From positions 43,462 through 107,461 of the forward strand of contig JAPLAM010000037.1 of NCBI GenBank assembly GCA_026393275.1: a stretch of DNA of 64,000 nucleotides. Direction: 5' to 3'. A model generated the notes under the pieces. It made no database searches, was not told the DNA's origin, and saw only the letters and a list, made by a program, of their open reading frames with translations. This DNA is from Arthrobacter sp. Lineage in GTDB: Bacteria; Actinomycetota; Actinomycetes; Actinomycetales; Micrococcaceae. Shown here one piece after another: positions 1 to 7,335 of this stretch (the first letter of the stretch is position 1; every line of letters starts with the position of its first letter). The position numbers and the translations under genes were made by a program.

Positions 1-389
1 TAAGCGGAGCCGGCGACGTCGTCGAAGTCGATCTCTTCGAGTTCCTTCATGCGCTGGATGCGCTTGGAAACCGTCTGGAAGTTGGTGAGCATGCCGCCGA
101 GCCAACGCTGGTTGACGTAGGGCTGGCCGACGCGGGTGGCCTGCTCCGCGATAGCTTCCTGTGCCTGCTTCTTGGTGCCGACGAAGAGAACGGTGCCGCC
201 GTGTGCAACGGTGGCCTTCACGAACTCGAAGGCGCGGTCGATGTAGGACAGCGACTGCTGAAGGTCAATGATGTAGATGCCGTTGCGCTCCGTGAAGATG
301 AAACGCTTCATCTTCGGGTTCCAACGACGGGTCTGGTGTCCAAAGTGGACGCCGCTGTCAAGCAGCTGGCGCATAGTTACGACGGGCAT
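1..389 (-). CDS. rpsB: 30S ribosomal protein S2, N-terminal part (cut by window edge)
   Basis: Component of the 30S ribosomal subunit. About 129 N-terminal residues are visible; the rest lies beyond base 1. The protein starts [19 protein letters not shown] and carries the S2 signatures [34 protein letters not shown] and [13 protein letters not shown], all matching the S2 family. The ATG at 389 is preceded by AAGGAG (397-402, read on the minus strand) at good spacing. The upstream leader holds a perfect short hairpin at 469-486. Confidence 0.97.
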   Translation of the reverse strand, partial: MPVVTMRQLLDSGVHFGHQTRRWNPKMKRFIFTERNGIYIIDLQQSLSYIDRAFEFVKATVAHGGTVLFVGTKKQAQEAIAEQATRVGQPYVNQRWLGGMLTNFQTVSKRIQRMKELEEIDFDDVAGSA

Positions 390-468
390 GCCGACGCTCC
401 TTCCGGCAGGTCATTCATGAGAAAGCCCTGGGCTCTCTTACCCTGCCAATAGTTGACGGTTACTTAGC

Positions 469-486
469 AACACCCGGACGGGTGTT
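469..486 (-). promoter_or_regulatory. Perfect hairpin in the presumed rpsB leader
   Basis: AACACCCG (469-476) and CGGGTGTT (479-486) form a perfect 8-bp stem about 80 bases upstream of the rpsB start. There is no U-tract, so it does not look like a simple terminator. A role in leader-based control of rpsB is inference only. Confidence 0.35.
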
Positions 487-844
487 CCTCCTGGCATCCA
501 CCGCACCCCTCATCCGGACCCAAGGGCCCGGACCGTAAGAGGCGCAGTCCTCCACACCCGGAAGCCGGGCTTCGGACAGGGAGGGCTGGATACGCGTAGT
601 CAGCCGCTGCTCCCGCACTCCTGAATGAGACGTGCTGCCTGTCTACGAATCTGTCCGTGAATCTGTCCGTGAAGACTGGACAGGCACGTGGAATCAGGCA
701 TGAGGGCACAGCAAACTGCTCCACCAAGTGTACTACAGCGGACCTGCCCGGCAGAACGGTTTCCGGGCGCCTGGCGGCCAACCCGCCGCGGGGCCTCGTG
801 GCCTCAGTCGGGCTCGGCTTTGGCCCGGCTTGGGCCCGGAGCCG

Positions 845-880
845 GGCCGAGATAAGGGCCGAGATAAGGGCCGAGATAAG
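845..880. repeat. Three tandem copies of a 12-bp unit
   Basis: GGCCGAGATAAG occurs at 845-856, 857-868 and 869-880, and a degenerate continuation (GGCCGTGACC) follows. It is a simple tandem repeat in the spacer upstream of the M23 peptidase. No function is evident. Confidence 0.85.
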
Positions 881-967
881 GGCCGTGACCGGGCCGGAAT
901 CGGACCGGAATCCACATAGCCGCCGCGGGGCCTTCCGGGCCATGACCTGCCGTCGCAGGCTGGCAGC

Positions 968-1540
968 ATGAAGGTTTTCCCTCTGCTCACGGTGCTGCTG
1001 GTCCTGGTTCCGGTGGCGGTTCCGGTGCCAGTTCGGGTGACGGTTCCGACGCCTGTTCCGGCGCGCGGCGCCGGGGCTCCCCCGCCGTCATCCCCGGCCG
1101 GCGGCTGGAGCTGGCCGCTCTCCCCCAGGCCTGCCGTCCTGCGCGGCTTCGACCCGCCCGACCGGCCGTGGCTGAGCGGGCATCGCGGCGTGGACCTCCG
1201 GGCGGCGCACGACGGCGCGCCGGTCACCTCGCCGGCGCCCGGCCGGGTCAGTTTCGCGGGCTTCGTGGTGGACCGCCCGGTGCTCACTGTCGACCACGGC
1301 GACGGCCTGCGGAGCAGTTTCGAACCGGTCGACAGCGCGCTGCGGGCCGGCGACGAGGTCGGCGAGGGGTCGGTGCTGGGGCGCGCGCTGCCCGGTCACT
1401 GCGGCGCAACACCATGCGTCCACTGGGGCGTGCGGCGGGGCGAGGAGTACCTCAACCCGCTGGCCTTCGTGATGGACCTGCGGCCCTCCATCCTGCTTCC
1501 GCCCGTGAATCCCGGTTCGGGACAGGGCGGCTCCGGATGA
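968..1540 (+). CDS. M23 (LytM-type) peptidase-like secreted protein
   Basis: Probable cell-wall endopeptidase-fold protein of 190 residues. A hydrophobic N-terminus (residues 1-20) followed by a Pro/Ala/Val-rich stretch looks like a signal peptide or anchor. The M23 domain spans about residues 45-170. The first metal-binding motif is present as HRGVDLRAAHDGAPV (H-x3-D). The second, usually HxH, reads CVHWGV, so the first histidine is Cys; zinc binding may therefore be altered. It is divergent from rpsB. The ATG at 968 is the only start giving a complete signal sequence. Fold assignment is firm, activity is not. Confidence 0.85.
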   Translation: MKVFPLLTVLLVLVPVAVPVPVRVTVPTPVPARGAGAPPPSSPAGGWSWPLSPRPAVLRGFDPPDRPWLSGHRGVDLRAAHDGAPVTSPAPGRVSFAGFVVDRPVLTVDHGDGLRSSFEPVDSALRAGDEVGEGSVLGRALPGHCGATPCVHWGVRRGEEYLNPLAFVMDLRPSILLPPVNPGSGQGGSG

Positions 1541-1558
1541 AGGGCCGCAGGGGCGCTT

Positions 1559-1584
1559 CGGCGGCAGCGCGGCGTGCGCCGCCG
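1559..1584. terminator. GC-rich inverted repeat between convergent genes
   Basis: CGGCGGC (1559-1565) and GCCGCCG (1578-1584) can pair between the ends of the plus-strand peptidase and minus-strand dehydrogenase genes. There is no clear T-tract on either side, so a terminator role is only suggested by position. Confidence 0.3.
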
Positions 1585-1597
1585 GAGCCTCGGGCGG

Positions 1598-2788
1598 CTA
1601 GACGATGGCAGAGATCCCGGTGATGGCCCGGCCGGTGACCAGGGTGTTGATCTCGTGGGTCCCCTCGTAGGAATAGATCGCTTCGGCGTCGGAGAAGATC
1701 TTGGCCATCTCGTAGTCCGTGACGATGCCGTTGCCGCCAAGGAGGCTGCGGCCGATTGCCACACTTTCGCGCATCCGTGCCGTCGTGAAGGCCTTGGCCA
1801 GGGCCGATTGTTCGTCCTTAGCAACGCCCTCGTCCTCCAGCTGGGACAGGCGGACCATCATGCCCATCGAGCTGACTGCGTTGCCGAGCATCTGAACGAG
1901 CTGGTGCTGGACAAGCTGGAAGGAGGCGATCGGCCGGCCGAACTGGCTGCGCTCCACGGCGTAGCGGCGGGCGACGTCGAACGCGGCCAGCTGCTGGCCG
2001 ACGGCCTGCCAGGCAACGGCCAGACGCGTGACCTTCAGGACCTTGTTGGTGTCCCGGAAGCTGTTGGCATTGGCCAGCTTGAAGAACTCCGGCACCACCA
2101 CGTTGTCGAGCGTGATGTCGGCGTTCTGCACGGTGCGCAGCGCAATCTTGTTCTCGATCTTGGTGGCGCTGTAGCCCTCGGTCTTGGTGTCCACGAGGAA
2201 GCCCTTGACCTGGTTGTCGGCAAGATCGCGGGCGTAGATAACCACCCAGTCGGAGAAGGTGGCGTTGCCGATCCAGCGCTTGGCGCCGTTGAGGATCCAG
2301 CTATTGCCCTCGCGCCGGGCAGTGGTGCGCGTGCCGCCGGCGACGTCGGAGCCGCCCAGCGGCTCGGTCAGGCCGAAGGCGCCGATCTTCTTCAGCGAGT
2401 AGATGTCCGGCAGCCACGCCTCCTGCTGCTCCTGTGACGCCAGGGCCTCGATGGACCCGGTGAAGAGCCCGTCGTGCACGCCCAGGAACGTGGCGATCGA
2501 CGTGTCCGCCCGGGTTGCCTCCGCGTGCAGGATCCCGGCGAAGAGGTTCGAGTAGCCCTGGCGCTTCACCGGGCTGACCAGGTCGATCTCCGCGAGCTTG
2601 GGGATCAGCTCCATCGGGAACTCGCCGCGGTTCCAGCAGTCCACGGCGATCGGCTTGACCTCGCGGGCCATGAACTCGCGCACCTCAGCGAGCCGGTCCT
2701 GCTCCTTGCCGGTGAGCAGCTGCTCGAACGCGAAGAAGTCGCCGTCGGCGTAGGGGAGGTCGTTGATGTCGATTGCAGCTTTGGACAT
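1598..2788 (-). CDS. Acyl-CoA dehydrogenase, glutaryl-CoA dehydrogenase type
   Basis: FAD flavoenzyme of 396 residues, the usual length for the family, oxidising an acyl-CoA at the alpha-beta bond in the cytosol. Family features in order: helical N-domain (about 20-130), the FAD/substrate loop FGLTEPLGGSDVAGG, GAKRWIGNATFSDW in the beta domain, and the C-terminal RSQFGRPIASFQLVQ and LGGNGIVTDYEMAK. The YEGTHEIN segment near residue 370 holds the catalytic Glu as in glutaryl-CoA dehydrogenases, so glutaryl-CoA or a related dicarboxylyl-CoA is the best substrate guess. It is a single gene; an exact palindrome 59 bases upstream suggests a TetR-type repressor, whose gene is not in the window. Confidence 0.9.
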   Translation of the reverse strand: MSKAAIDINDLPYADGDFFAFEQLLTGKEQDRLAEVREFMAREVKPIAVDCWNRGEFPMELIPKLAEIDLVSPVKRQGYSNLFAGILHAEATRADTSIATFLGVHDGLFTGSIEALASQEQQEAWLPDIYSLKKIGAFGLTEPLGGSDVAGGTRTTARREGNSWILNGAKRWIGNATFSDWVVIYARDLADNQVKGFLVDTKTEGYSATKIENKIALRTVQNADITLDNVVVPEFFKLANANSFRDTNKVLKVTRLAVAWQAVGQQLAAFDVARRYAVERSQFGRPIASFQLVQHQLVQMLGNAVSSMGMMVRLSQLEDEGVAKDEQSALAKAFTTARMRESVAIGRSLLGGNGIVTDYEMAKIFSDAEAIYSYEGTHEINTLVTGRAITGISAIV

Positions 2789-2846
2789 GTTGTTCCTTCA
2801 CTCGTGATCAGCAGCGATCAAAAGGGCGCGGGCGTCGCGCCGCGGT

Positions 2847-2868
2847 TATGTTACTCATGAGTAACATA
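2847..2868. promoter_or_regulatory. Perfect 22-bp palindrome, likely repressor operator
   Basis: The half-site TATGTTACTCA is followed immediately by its exact reverse complement TGAGTAACATA. It lies 59-80 bases upstream of the acyl-CoA dehydrogenase start, where a TetR-family operator would be expected. Perfect symmetry over 22 bases, in an AT-rich patch within about 70% GC DNA, makes chance unlikely. The regulator is unknown. Confidence 0.7.
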
Positions 2869-2920
2869 TCGCAGCCTGCGGCTCGTCGGCAAGTGACCGG
2901 GCGCACCTGCGCCGCAACGC

Positions 2921-2963
2921 AAAAGGGGCCGCAGCCGACGTGGAAACGTCAGCCGCGGCCCCC
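2921..2963 (-). terminator. Rho-independent terminator of the CAT tRNA
   Basis: On the minus strand, downstream of the tRNA, a 17-bp GC-rich stem with a four-base loop (arms 2925-2941 and 2946-2962) is followed by TTTT. Two pairs in the stem are non-Watson-Crick. Confidence 0.8.
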
Positions 2964-2999
2964 GGGGAGGCGGACCGTCCAGGGACTTCCGCCAGGTTG

Positions 3000-3073
3000 T
3001 AGGGCTACTCGGACTTGAACCGAGGACCTTAGGATTATGAGTCCCGCGCTCTAACCAGCTGAGCTATAGCCCC
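3000..3073 (-). tRNA. tRNA with CAT anticodon (elongator Met or lysidine-type Ile2)
   Basis: A full cloverleaf can be drawn: acceptor GGGGCTA/TAGCCCT with a G-U closing pair, D-arm GCTC/GAGC, anticodon loop CTCATAA, and T-arm CTCGG TTCAAGT CCGAG. Discriminator is A and CCA is not encoded. The anticodon stem lacks the three consecutive G-C pairs of initiator tRNA, and there is no C1:A72 mismatch, so it is not tRNA-fMet. Elongator Met and TilS-modified Ile2 cannot be told apart here. Confidence 0.93.
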
Positions 3074-3189
3074 GTGCGCCCGCAGCGGCCTGGGCGGGCC
3101 GGACCGTTCCGGGCAAAAACACTCTAGCAATAGTAGTCGCCCCGGCTGGGGCGGCAGTGCCGACTGCAGCGCAGCCGGCACCACGGGCC

Positions 3190-4395
3190 CTAGACGACGA
3201 GATCGTCGTAGCTGGCCCCGCGGTAGATGTCTTCGAAGGTCTGCAGCGTGCGTTCGATGCTATGGCCTTCCACCATGCTCCGGCTCGCCTTGCCCATGGC
3301 CGCGCGCTCGTCCGCGGGCAGGGACAGCACGCGGACGATCTTGTCAGCCAAGTCGTCACTGTCATTCGGGGTGAACAGGAAGCCGTTCTCGCCGTCGTTC
3401 ACCAGGTGAGGCAAGGCCATCGCGTCGGCCAGCACGACCGGGGTGGAGGCGGACATCGCCTCCAGGGTCACGAGAGACTGCAGTTCGGCGGTGCCGGGCA
3501 TGCAGAACAGGTCGGCGCTGAGGTACGCGCGGCGCAGTTCCTCGTCGCTGGCCAGGCCGAGGAATTTCACCCGGTCCTGCAGTCCGAGGCGCGCGACCTG
3601 CGCTTCGAGGGCGGGCCGGACCTCCCCGCCGCCAACAATCTCCAAACGGATGTCCAACCCGGACGGTGTCTTGGAAACGGCGTCGATCAGCACGTCGATG
3701 TGCTTTTCCTCGGCCAACCGGCCGACAAACAGGACCGTGGGGCTGGCGTGGCGGACCTCTTCCTCGCCGGGCTTCAGCTCGTACGCGGCGGCGTCGATGC
3801 CGTTGGACAGCGGGAGCACCTTGCGGAGGAAGGCGTGCTGGTGCATGGCCTTGGCGGCGAGCGGCGTCGGCGTCGTGACGACGTCGGCCTGGCCCATGAC
3901 CTTGCCCATATCCCGCCAGGAAACCCGGCCGATGATGTCCTTGAACCATTGCGGGAACGGCAGGAACGGGTTCAGGTTTTCGGGCATGAAGTGGTTGGTC
4001 GCAACAATCCTGATGCCCCGCCTCACCGCCTCGTAGAGGACGTGCTCACCGATCATGTAGTGGCTCTGGATGTGCACGACGTCCGGCTGGATCCGGTCGA
4101 ACAGCAGGCCGATTTCCTTCTTGATCTCCCACGGGAACGTGACCCGGAAGTACTCGTGCGTCGGCACCGAGTGCGAACGGAGGCGGTGCACGGTCGCCTC
4201 GTCGCGGAACTCGCTGAAACTCTTGCCCTTGCCGGGCCGGCACGCGAGGACGTGGACGTCGTGCCCGCGCCCGGTCATGCCCTTGGCCAGGCGGTAGCCG
4301 AACTGCGCGGCACCGTTGACGTCCGGCGGATAGGTATCCGCCGCGATCAGGATGGTCAGCGGTTTGTCGGGTCGGTCATTCTCGGGCCTGGTCAC
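3190..4395 (-). CDS. GT4-family glycosyltransferase
   Basis: Retaining GT-B glycosyltransferase of 401 residues, cytosolic or membrane-associated. The N-terminal domain has ADTYPPDVNGAAQFGYRLAKGM, typical of acceptor-binding GT4 domains, and HIQSHYMIGEHV. The C-terminal nucleotide-sugar domain has FVGRLAEEKHIDVLIDA, LEIVGGGEVRPALE, VKFLGLASDEELRRAYLSAD and the E-x7-E-like LQSLVTLEAMSASTPVV. The closest relatives in my recollection are lipid- or mannose-transferring enzymes (diacylglycerol glucosyl- or mannosyltransferases). The downstream phospholipid synthase supports a membrane-lipid role, but the substrate is not proven. GTG start at 4395 has AGGAG upstream. Confidence 0.88.
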   Translation of the reverse strand: MTRPENDRPDKPLTILIAADTYPPDVNGAAQFGYRLAKGMTGRGHDVHVLACRPGKGKSFSEFRDEATVHRLRSHSVPTHEYFRVTFPWEIKKEIGLLFDRIQPDVVHIQSHYMIGEHVLYEAVRRGIRIVATNHFMPENLNPFLPFPQWFKDIIGRVSWRDMGKVMGQADVVTTPTPLAAKAMHQHAFLRKVLPLSNGIDAAAYELKPGEEEVRHASPTVLFVGRLAEEKHIDVLIDAVSKTPSGLDIRLEIVGGGEVRPALEAQVARLGLQDRVKFLGLASDEELRRAYLSADLFCMPGTAELQSLVTLEAMSASTPVVLADAMALPHLVNDGENGFLFTPNDSDDLADKIVRVLSLPADERAAMGKASRSMVEGHSIERTLQTFEDIYRGASYDDLVV

Positions 4396-4498
4396 GGGGA
4401 TAGCTCCTGGTGGTCACGGTGCGGTCAGCTGGGCTGTGGCGGCCGGCTGGCCGTCGGCGGCGGGCGCCGGGCCTGCGCCTGCAGTCTGTGGCGCCGCC

Positions 4499-5404
4499 CT
4501 AGGACATCCGTCCCGCAGCCTTCCGCGCGTCCTTCTTGCGCTTCGTGACCTCGGGGTGGTGCCGGGAAAGGGCGATCACTCCCACGATAGCAAGGGAAGC
4601 GGCGACCCCCATGGCAATCGCCGTCACGGCGTGGACGTCGGGGCGCAACTCCCCCAAAATCACGATGCCGATCGCGATGCCGACAATCGGGTCGATCACG
4701 GTCAGCCCGGCGATCACGAGGTCCGGCGGGCCCCCGGAGTAGGCGCTCTGCACGAACCATGATCCCAGCCCCCCGGCAGCCGCCATTGCGACGAGGGTGT
4801 ACCACTGGACGTTGAGCAGGAACAGCCCGTTCGGATCGAGCAGGTGCCTACCGATGATCCGGGTCAGGACCGCCACGAAGCCGAAAAGCACGCCGGCACC
4901 GAGGATGTACACGAACGCGCTCATCCGGTGCCTGAACAGTACCGCCAGCGTTCCGAAGAGGCCCACGGCCAAGGCAAGCAGCAGCACAATGGTCAGTTCG
5001 TCCGAGCCGCTGACATGGTGGTTTTCCTGCGTGACGTTCACGGCGAGCACCACGAACAGGGCCGAGCCGGTGACGCAGGCGCTGATGGCCACCACGGTGG
5101 CCCGGTTCATGCTGAGGCCCTGGTCTTTGGCGTTGATGATGGTGGTGATGACGAGCGCGATCGCGCCGATCGGCTGCACCACGGTGAGGGGCGCCGAAAC
5201 CAGGGCGATGGCGTTCATTACCGTCCCAACGCCGAGCAGCAGCAGCCCGAGGACCCAGCGCGGGTTGCGGATCAAACGGAGCAGGCCGTTGGAATTGAGT
5301 GCCAGGCCCCCGGTGTCCGCCTTGACCGCGCTCCCCTGCCGTTGGGCACCGAAGGCCAGGAAGAAGGCGCCAAGCACCGCCAGCAGTACAGCCAACCAGA
5401 CCAT
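4499..5404 (-). CDS. DMT-type multi-helix membrane transporter
   Basis: Integral membrane protein of 301 residues with about nine or ten hydrophobic segments. It starts MVWLAVLLAVLGAFFLAFGAQRQGSAV and ends in a basic tail (SRHHPEVTKRKKDARKAA). The EamA/DMT pattern includes LSMNRATVVAISACVTGSALFV and PDLVIAGLTVIDPIVGIAIGIVILGE. The ATG at 5404 was chosen because it overlaps the stop of the preceding phosphatidyltransferase by one base (TGATG), a translational-coupling arrangement; a longer open frame upstream is out-of-frame coding for that gene. The substrate is unknown. Confidence 0.82.
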   Translation of the reverse strand: MVWLAVLLAVLGAFFLAFGAQRQGSAVKADTGGLALNSNGLLRLIRNPRWVLGLLLLGVGTVMNAIALVSAPLTVVQPIGAIALVITTIINAKDQGLSMNRATVVAISACVTGSALFVVLAVNVTQENHHVSGSDELTIVLLLALAVGLFGTLAVLFRHRMSAFVYILGAGVLFGFVAVLTRIIGRHLLDPNGLFLLNVQWYTLVAMAAAGGLGSWFVQSAYSGGPPDLVIAGLTVIDPIVGIAIGIVILGELRPDVHAVTAIAMGVAASLAIVGVIALSRHHPEVTKRKKDARKAAGRMS

Positions 5405-6063
5405 CAGCGGCGGCCGCCGTCGCCGGTGTTCTGTCCCTGGTCCGCGGCAGCTGTGGTCCCGGTTTTGAGCCCGCGGCCCTTGCGGATGATGGCCCAAAAG
5501 TAGTTATAGGCAGCGATCCAGTGCCCCACCAGGCCCAGTCCCAGGCAGATCCAGGCTGCCACGAAGTAGGCGCCGGCCCCGGGGATGGGCAGCTTGGAGA
5601 GCACCAGCAGCGGCGTGCCGACCAGCAGCAGGGCGGTCCGGATCTTGCCGATCCGGCTGCCGGGCAGGTCGGGGTGGCTGTGGAAGTAGAACAGCGAGAG
5701 GGCCAGCAGCACCAGGTCGGGGACCAGGAGCGCGGCCAGATACCACCACTCGATGACGCCAGCGATCACGAGCGTGACGACGACGGCGATCAAGGCCAAC
5801 CGGTCCGCGATGGGGTCCATGACCCGGCCCAATTCAGACATCTGGTTGAAGCGGCGGGCAATGTAGCCGTCCACCCAGTCGGTGCTGCCCATGACCGCCA
5901 GCACGAGTGCGGCTGCGCCGTACTCCTGCTTGGCCAGGACGAGCCAGATGAAGAGCGGGACGCCAAGGAAGCGGACCACGGTGAGCAGGTTGGGGACGGT
6001 GAAGACCAGGTCGTGATGGATCTGCGGCTGCCCGGGCCGCGTGCCAGCGCCGATGAACTTCAT
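5404..6063 (-). CDS. CDP-alcohol phosphatidyltransferase family protein
   Basis: Membrane enzyme of 219 residues that joins a CDP-linked lipid and an alcohol with release of CMP. The full signature is present as DWVDGYIARR, then E-L-G-R-V-M-D-P-I-A-D, i.e. D-x2-D-G-x2-A-R-x8-G-x3-D-x3-D, near residues 62-90. About six hydrophobic helices surround it. The alcohol cannot be read from sequence: glycerol-3-phosphate (PgsA-like) and inositol phosphate are both possible. It shares a transcript with the DMT transporter (1-base overlap). GGAAAGGGGGA precedes the ATG at 6063. Confidence 0.88.
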   Translation of the reverse strand: MKFIGAGTRPGQPQIHHDLVFTVPNLLTVVRFLGVPLFIWLVLAKQEYGAAALVLAVMGSTDWVDGYIARRFNQMSELGRVMDPIADRLALIAVVVTLVIAGVIEWWYLAALLVPDLVLLALSLFYFHSHPDLPGSRIGKIRTALLLVGTPLLVLSKLPIPGAGAYFVAAWICLGLGLVGHWIAAYNYFWAIIRKGRGLKTGTTAAADQGQNTGDGGRR

Positions 6064-6118
6064 CCGGTCCCCCTTTCCACAGCCGGCAACGAGTTAGCGT
6101 CGGAGTTCAGGGTGATGC

Positions 6119-7015
6119 CTAACCCTTGAGCAGTCTGCGCAACAGGAACACGAGAGTGGCCGTCGAGGCGGCAAGGGCGGCCAGCGGCTTCCAGCGTTTG
6201 CCGAGCTCGGCTGCGGCGCCGGACTCGCCCTTGGCGCCGGTAACGCGAGGGGCCTTAGGTGTGCCGGGGGCCTTGGCCTGGCTGCGGAACGCGGCGACCC
6301 TGTCATCCACAAGGTCCTTGCCTTCCGCCAGCCGGTGCTGGGAGGCGGCGAGGAGGGCCTGGGCCTGGGTCTTGACGTCGAGTTCCTCGCCGAGTTCGTC
6401 GCGAACCCCGGTGAGGTGCCGGCGTCGCTGGTCGAGGCGGCTGCGCAGCTCGGTTTCGGTTGGAGCGGGGCCGAGGTCGGGCTGCTCGGCGGCCTTCTTG
6501 GCTTCCTTCTCGGCCTTCGCTTTCGCGGCGGCCTCCTCCTTGGCAGCCTTGGCGGCCTTGGCCTGCGGCGAGCCGGGGTCCAGGACGGCGGCGTCGAACG
6601 ACGAGCCTTCCTTCGCGATGCCGAGGTCGTGCTTGAGGCCGCGGATCGTCTCCTCCGGCAGCAGCGGCATGGCCTTCTTGAACCGGCTGTACCCGATCAA
6701 ACCGACAATCAGCGCAATCACCAGGAAGGCCGCGCAGACCAGGAGGGCCGCGAGCCAAGCCGGCATCACCGTGGCCAGGCCCATGATGGCGGCCACGATC
6801 AGGCCGATGACCAGGAACGCGACAAAGATCAGGGCGACGGCGAGGAACGCGGCCGCGACGCCGAGCTGGATGCCTTTGCGCTTGAGTTCGGCCTTAGCGA
6901 AGGCAATCTCGTCGTTGAGCTGCCGCGGTGCGAGCTTGAAGATCAGTTTCAGGGTTTTGGGCAGCGCGGAAAGGCGCAGCCCTCCGCTTGTCCTGCCGGT
7001 GTGACGTCCGCTCAT
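6119..7015 (-). CDS. Phage-holin-superfamily-like membrane protein with charged C-terminal region
   Basis: 298 residues. Residues 20-115 form the actinobacterial holin-like domain (LAPRQLNDEIAFAKAELKRKGIQ, followed by two long hydrophobic segments). Residues 120-180 are an Ala/Lys/Glu-rich linker. The part from about 180 resembles DUF3618 (TETELRSRLDQRRRHLTGVRDELGEELDVKTQAQ) and ends in a further hydrophobic helix with RRLLKG. The domain pair suggests a membrane-scaffold or envelope protein; it need not be of phage origin, since no phage genes are near. The specific function is unknown. Confidence 0.75.
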   Translation of the reverse strand: MSGRHTGRTSGGLRLSALPKTLKLIFKLAPRQLNDEIAFAKAELKRKGIQLGVAAAFLAVALIFVAFLVIGLIVAAIMGLATVMPAWLAALLVCAAFLVIALIVGLIGYSRFKKAMPLLPEETIRGLKHDLGIAKEGSSFDAAVLDPGSPQAKAAKAAKEEAAAKAKAEKEAKKAAEQPDLGPAPTETELRSRLDQRRRHLTGVRDELGEELDVKTQAQALLAASQHRLAEGKDLVDDRVAAFRSQAKAPGTPKAPRVTGAKGESGAAAELGKRWKPLAALAASTATLVFLLRRLLKG

Positions 7016-7188
7016 CGGTTCCGCCTAACTGGTTCCATCTGTGATCCGCCTACGCTGAATTGCCGGGCGCGCACGGTTAAACGCGCACCCAGGTCTCAAA
7101 ACTATCATTCAGGGTCCGGACAGCGTCCCGCCGACTGGCGGGGTTGGGCGTGGCGTATGGGCATGACGGGTCCAAGGCCCACTCCCGG

Positions 7189-7272
7189 AGAGGACATGCC
7201 CAGTCTTCGCGGCCACGAATGGACATAACGGGCACATGCCCAGCTGCCGGCCCGCACGCGGGGCATGTCCCC
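7189..7272 (+). repeat. 84-bp dispersed intergenic repeat, copy 1
   Basis: The unit starts GAGGACATGCCC-type, contains the conserved core AATGGACATAACGGGCAC and ends GGGGCATGTCCCC-type, so the ends are inverted (GGACATGC/GCATGTCC). The same unit occurs twice more at 18331-18528 in the same orientation. It fills most of the 320-base gap between the holin-like gene and the aldehyde dehydrogenase gene, where I see no coding sequence. Confidence 0.8.
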
Positions 7273-7335
7273 TGGGCCGGGGCCCGGGGCGGGCTGCGCG
7301 GGTGGGCGGGGCGGCCCCGGGAGACGCCCTGAGGG

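Larger units (their letters stand above)
390..967. other. Long intergenic region: rpsB leader and short tandem repeats
   Basis: No gene is seen in these 578 bases between the divergent rpsB and M23 peptidase genes. They hold the rpsB ribosome-binding site (397-402), a perfect 8-bp inverted repeat AACACCCG/CGGGTGTT with a 2-base loop (469-486), a 12-bp unit GAATCTGTCCGT twice in tandem (647-670), and GGCCGAGATAAG three times in tandem (845-880). The open frames across the repeats look like GC-rich shadows and lack convincing start sites. Confidence 0.6.

Noticed and set aside
6119..7015. Prophage interpretation of the holin-like gene
   Set aside because: No phage structural, lysis, integrase or attachment sequence is near it, and the domain pair is common in actinobacterial chromosomes.
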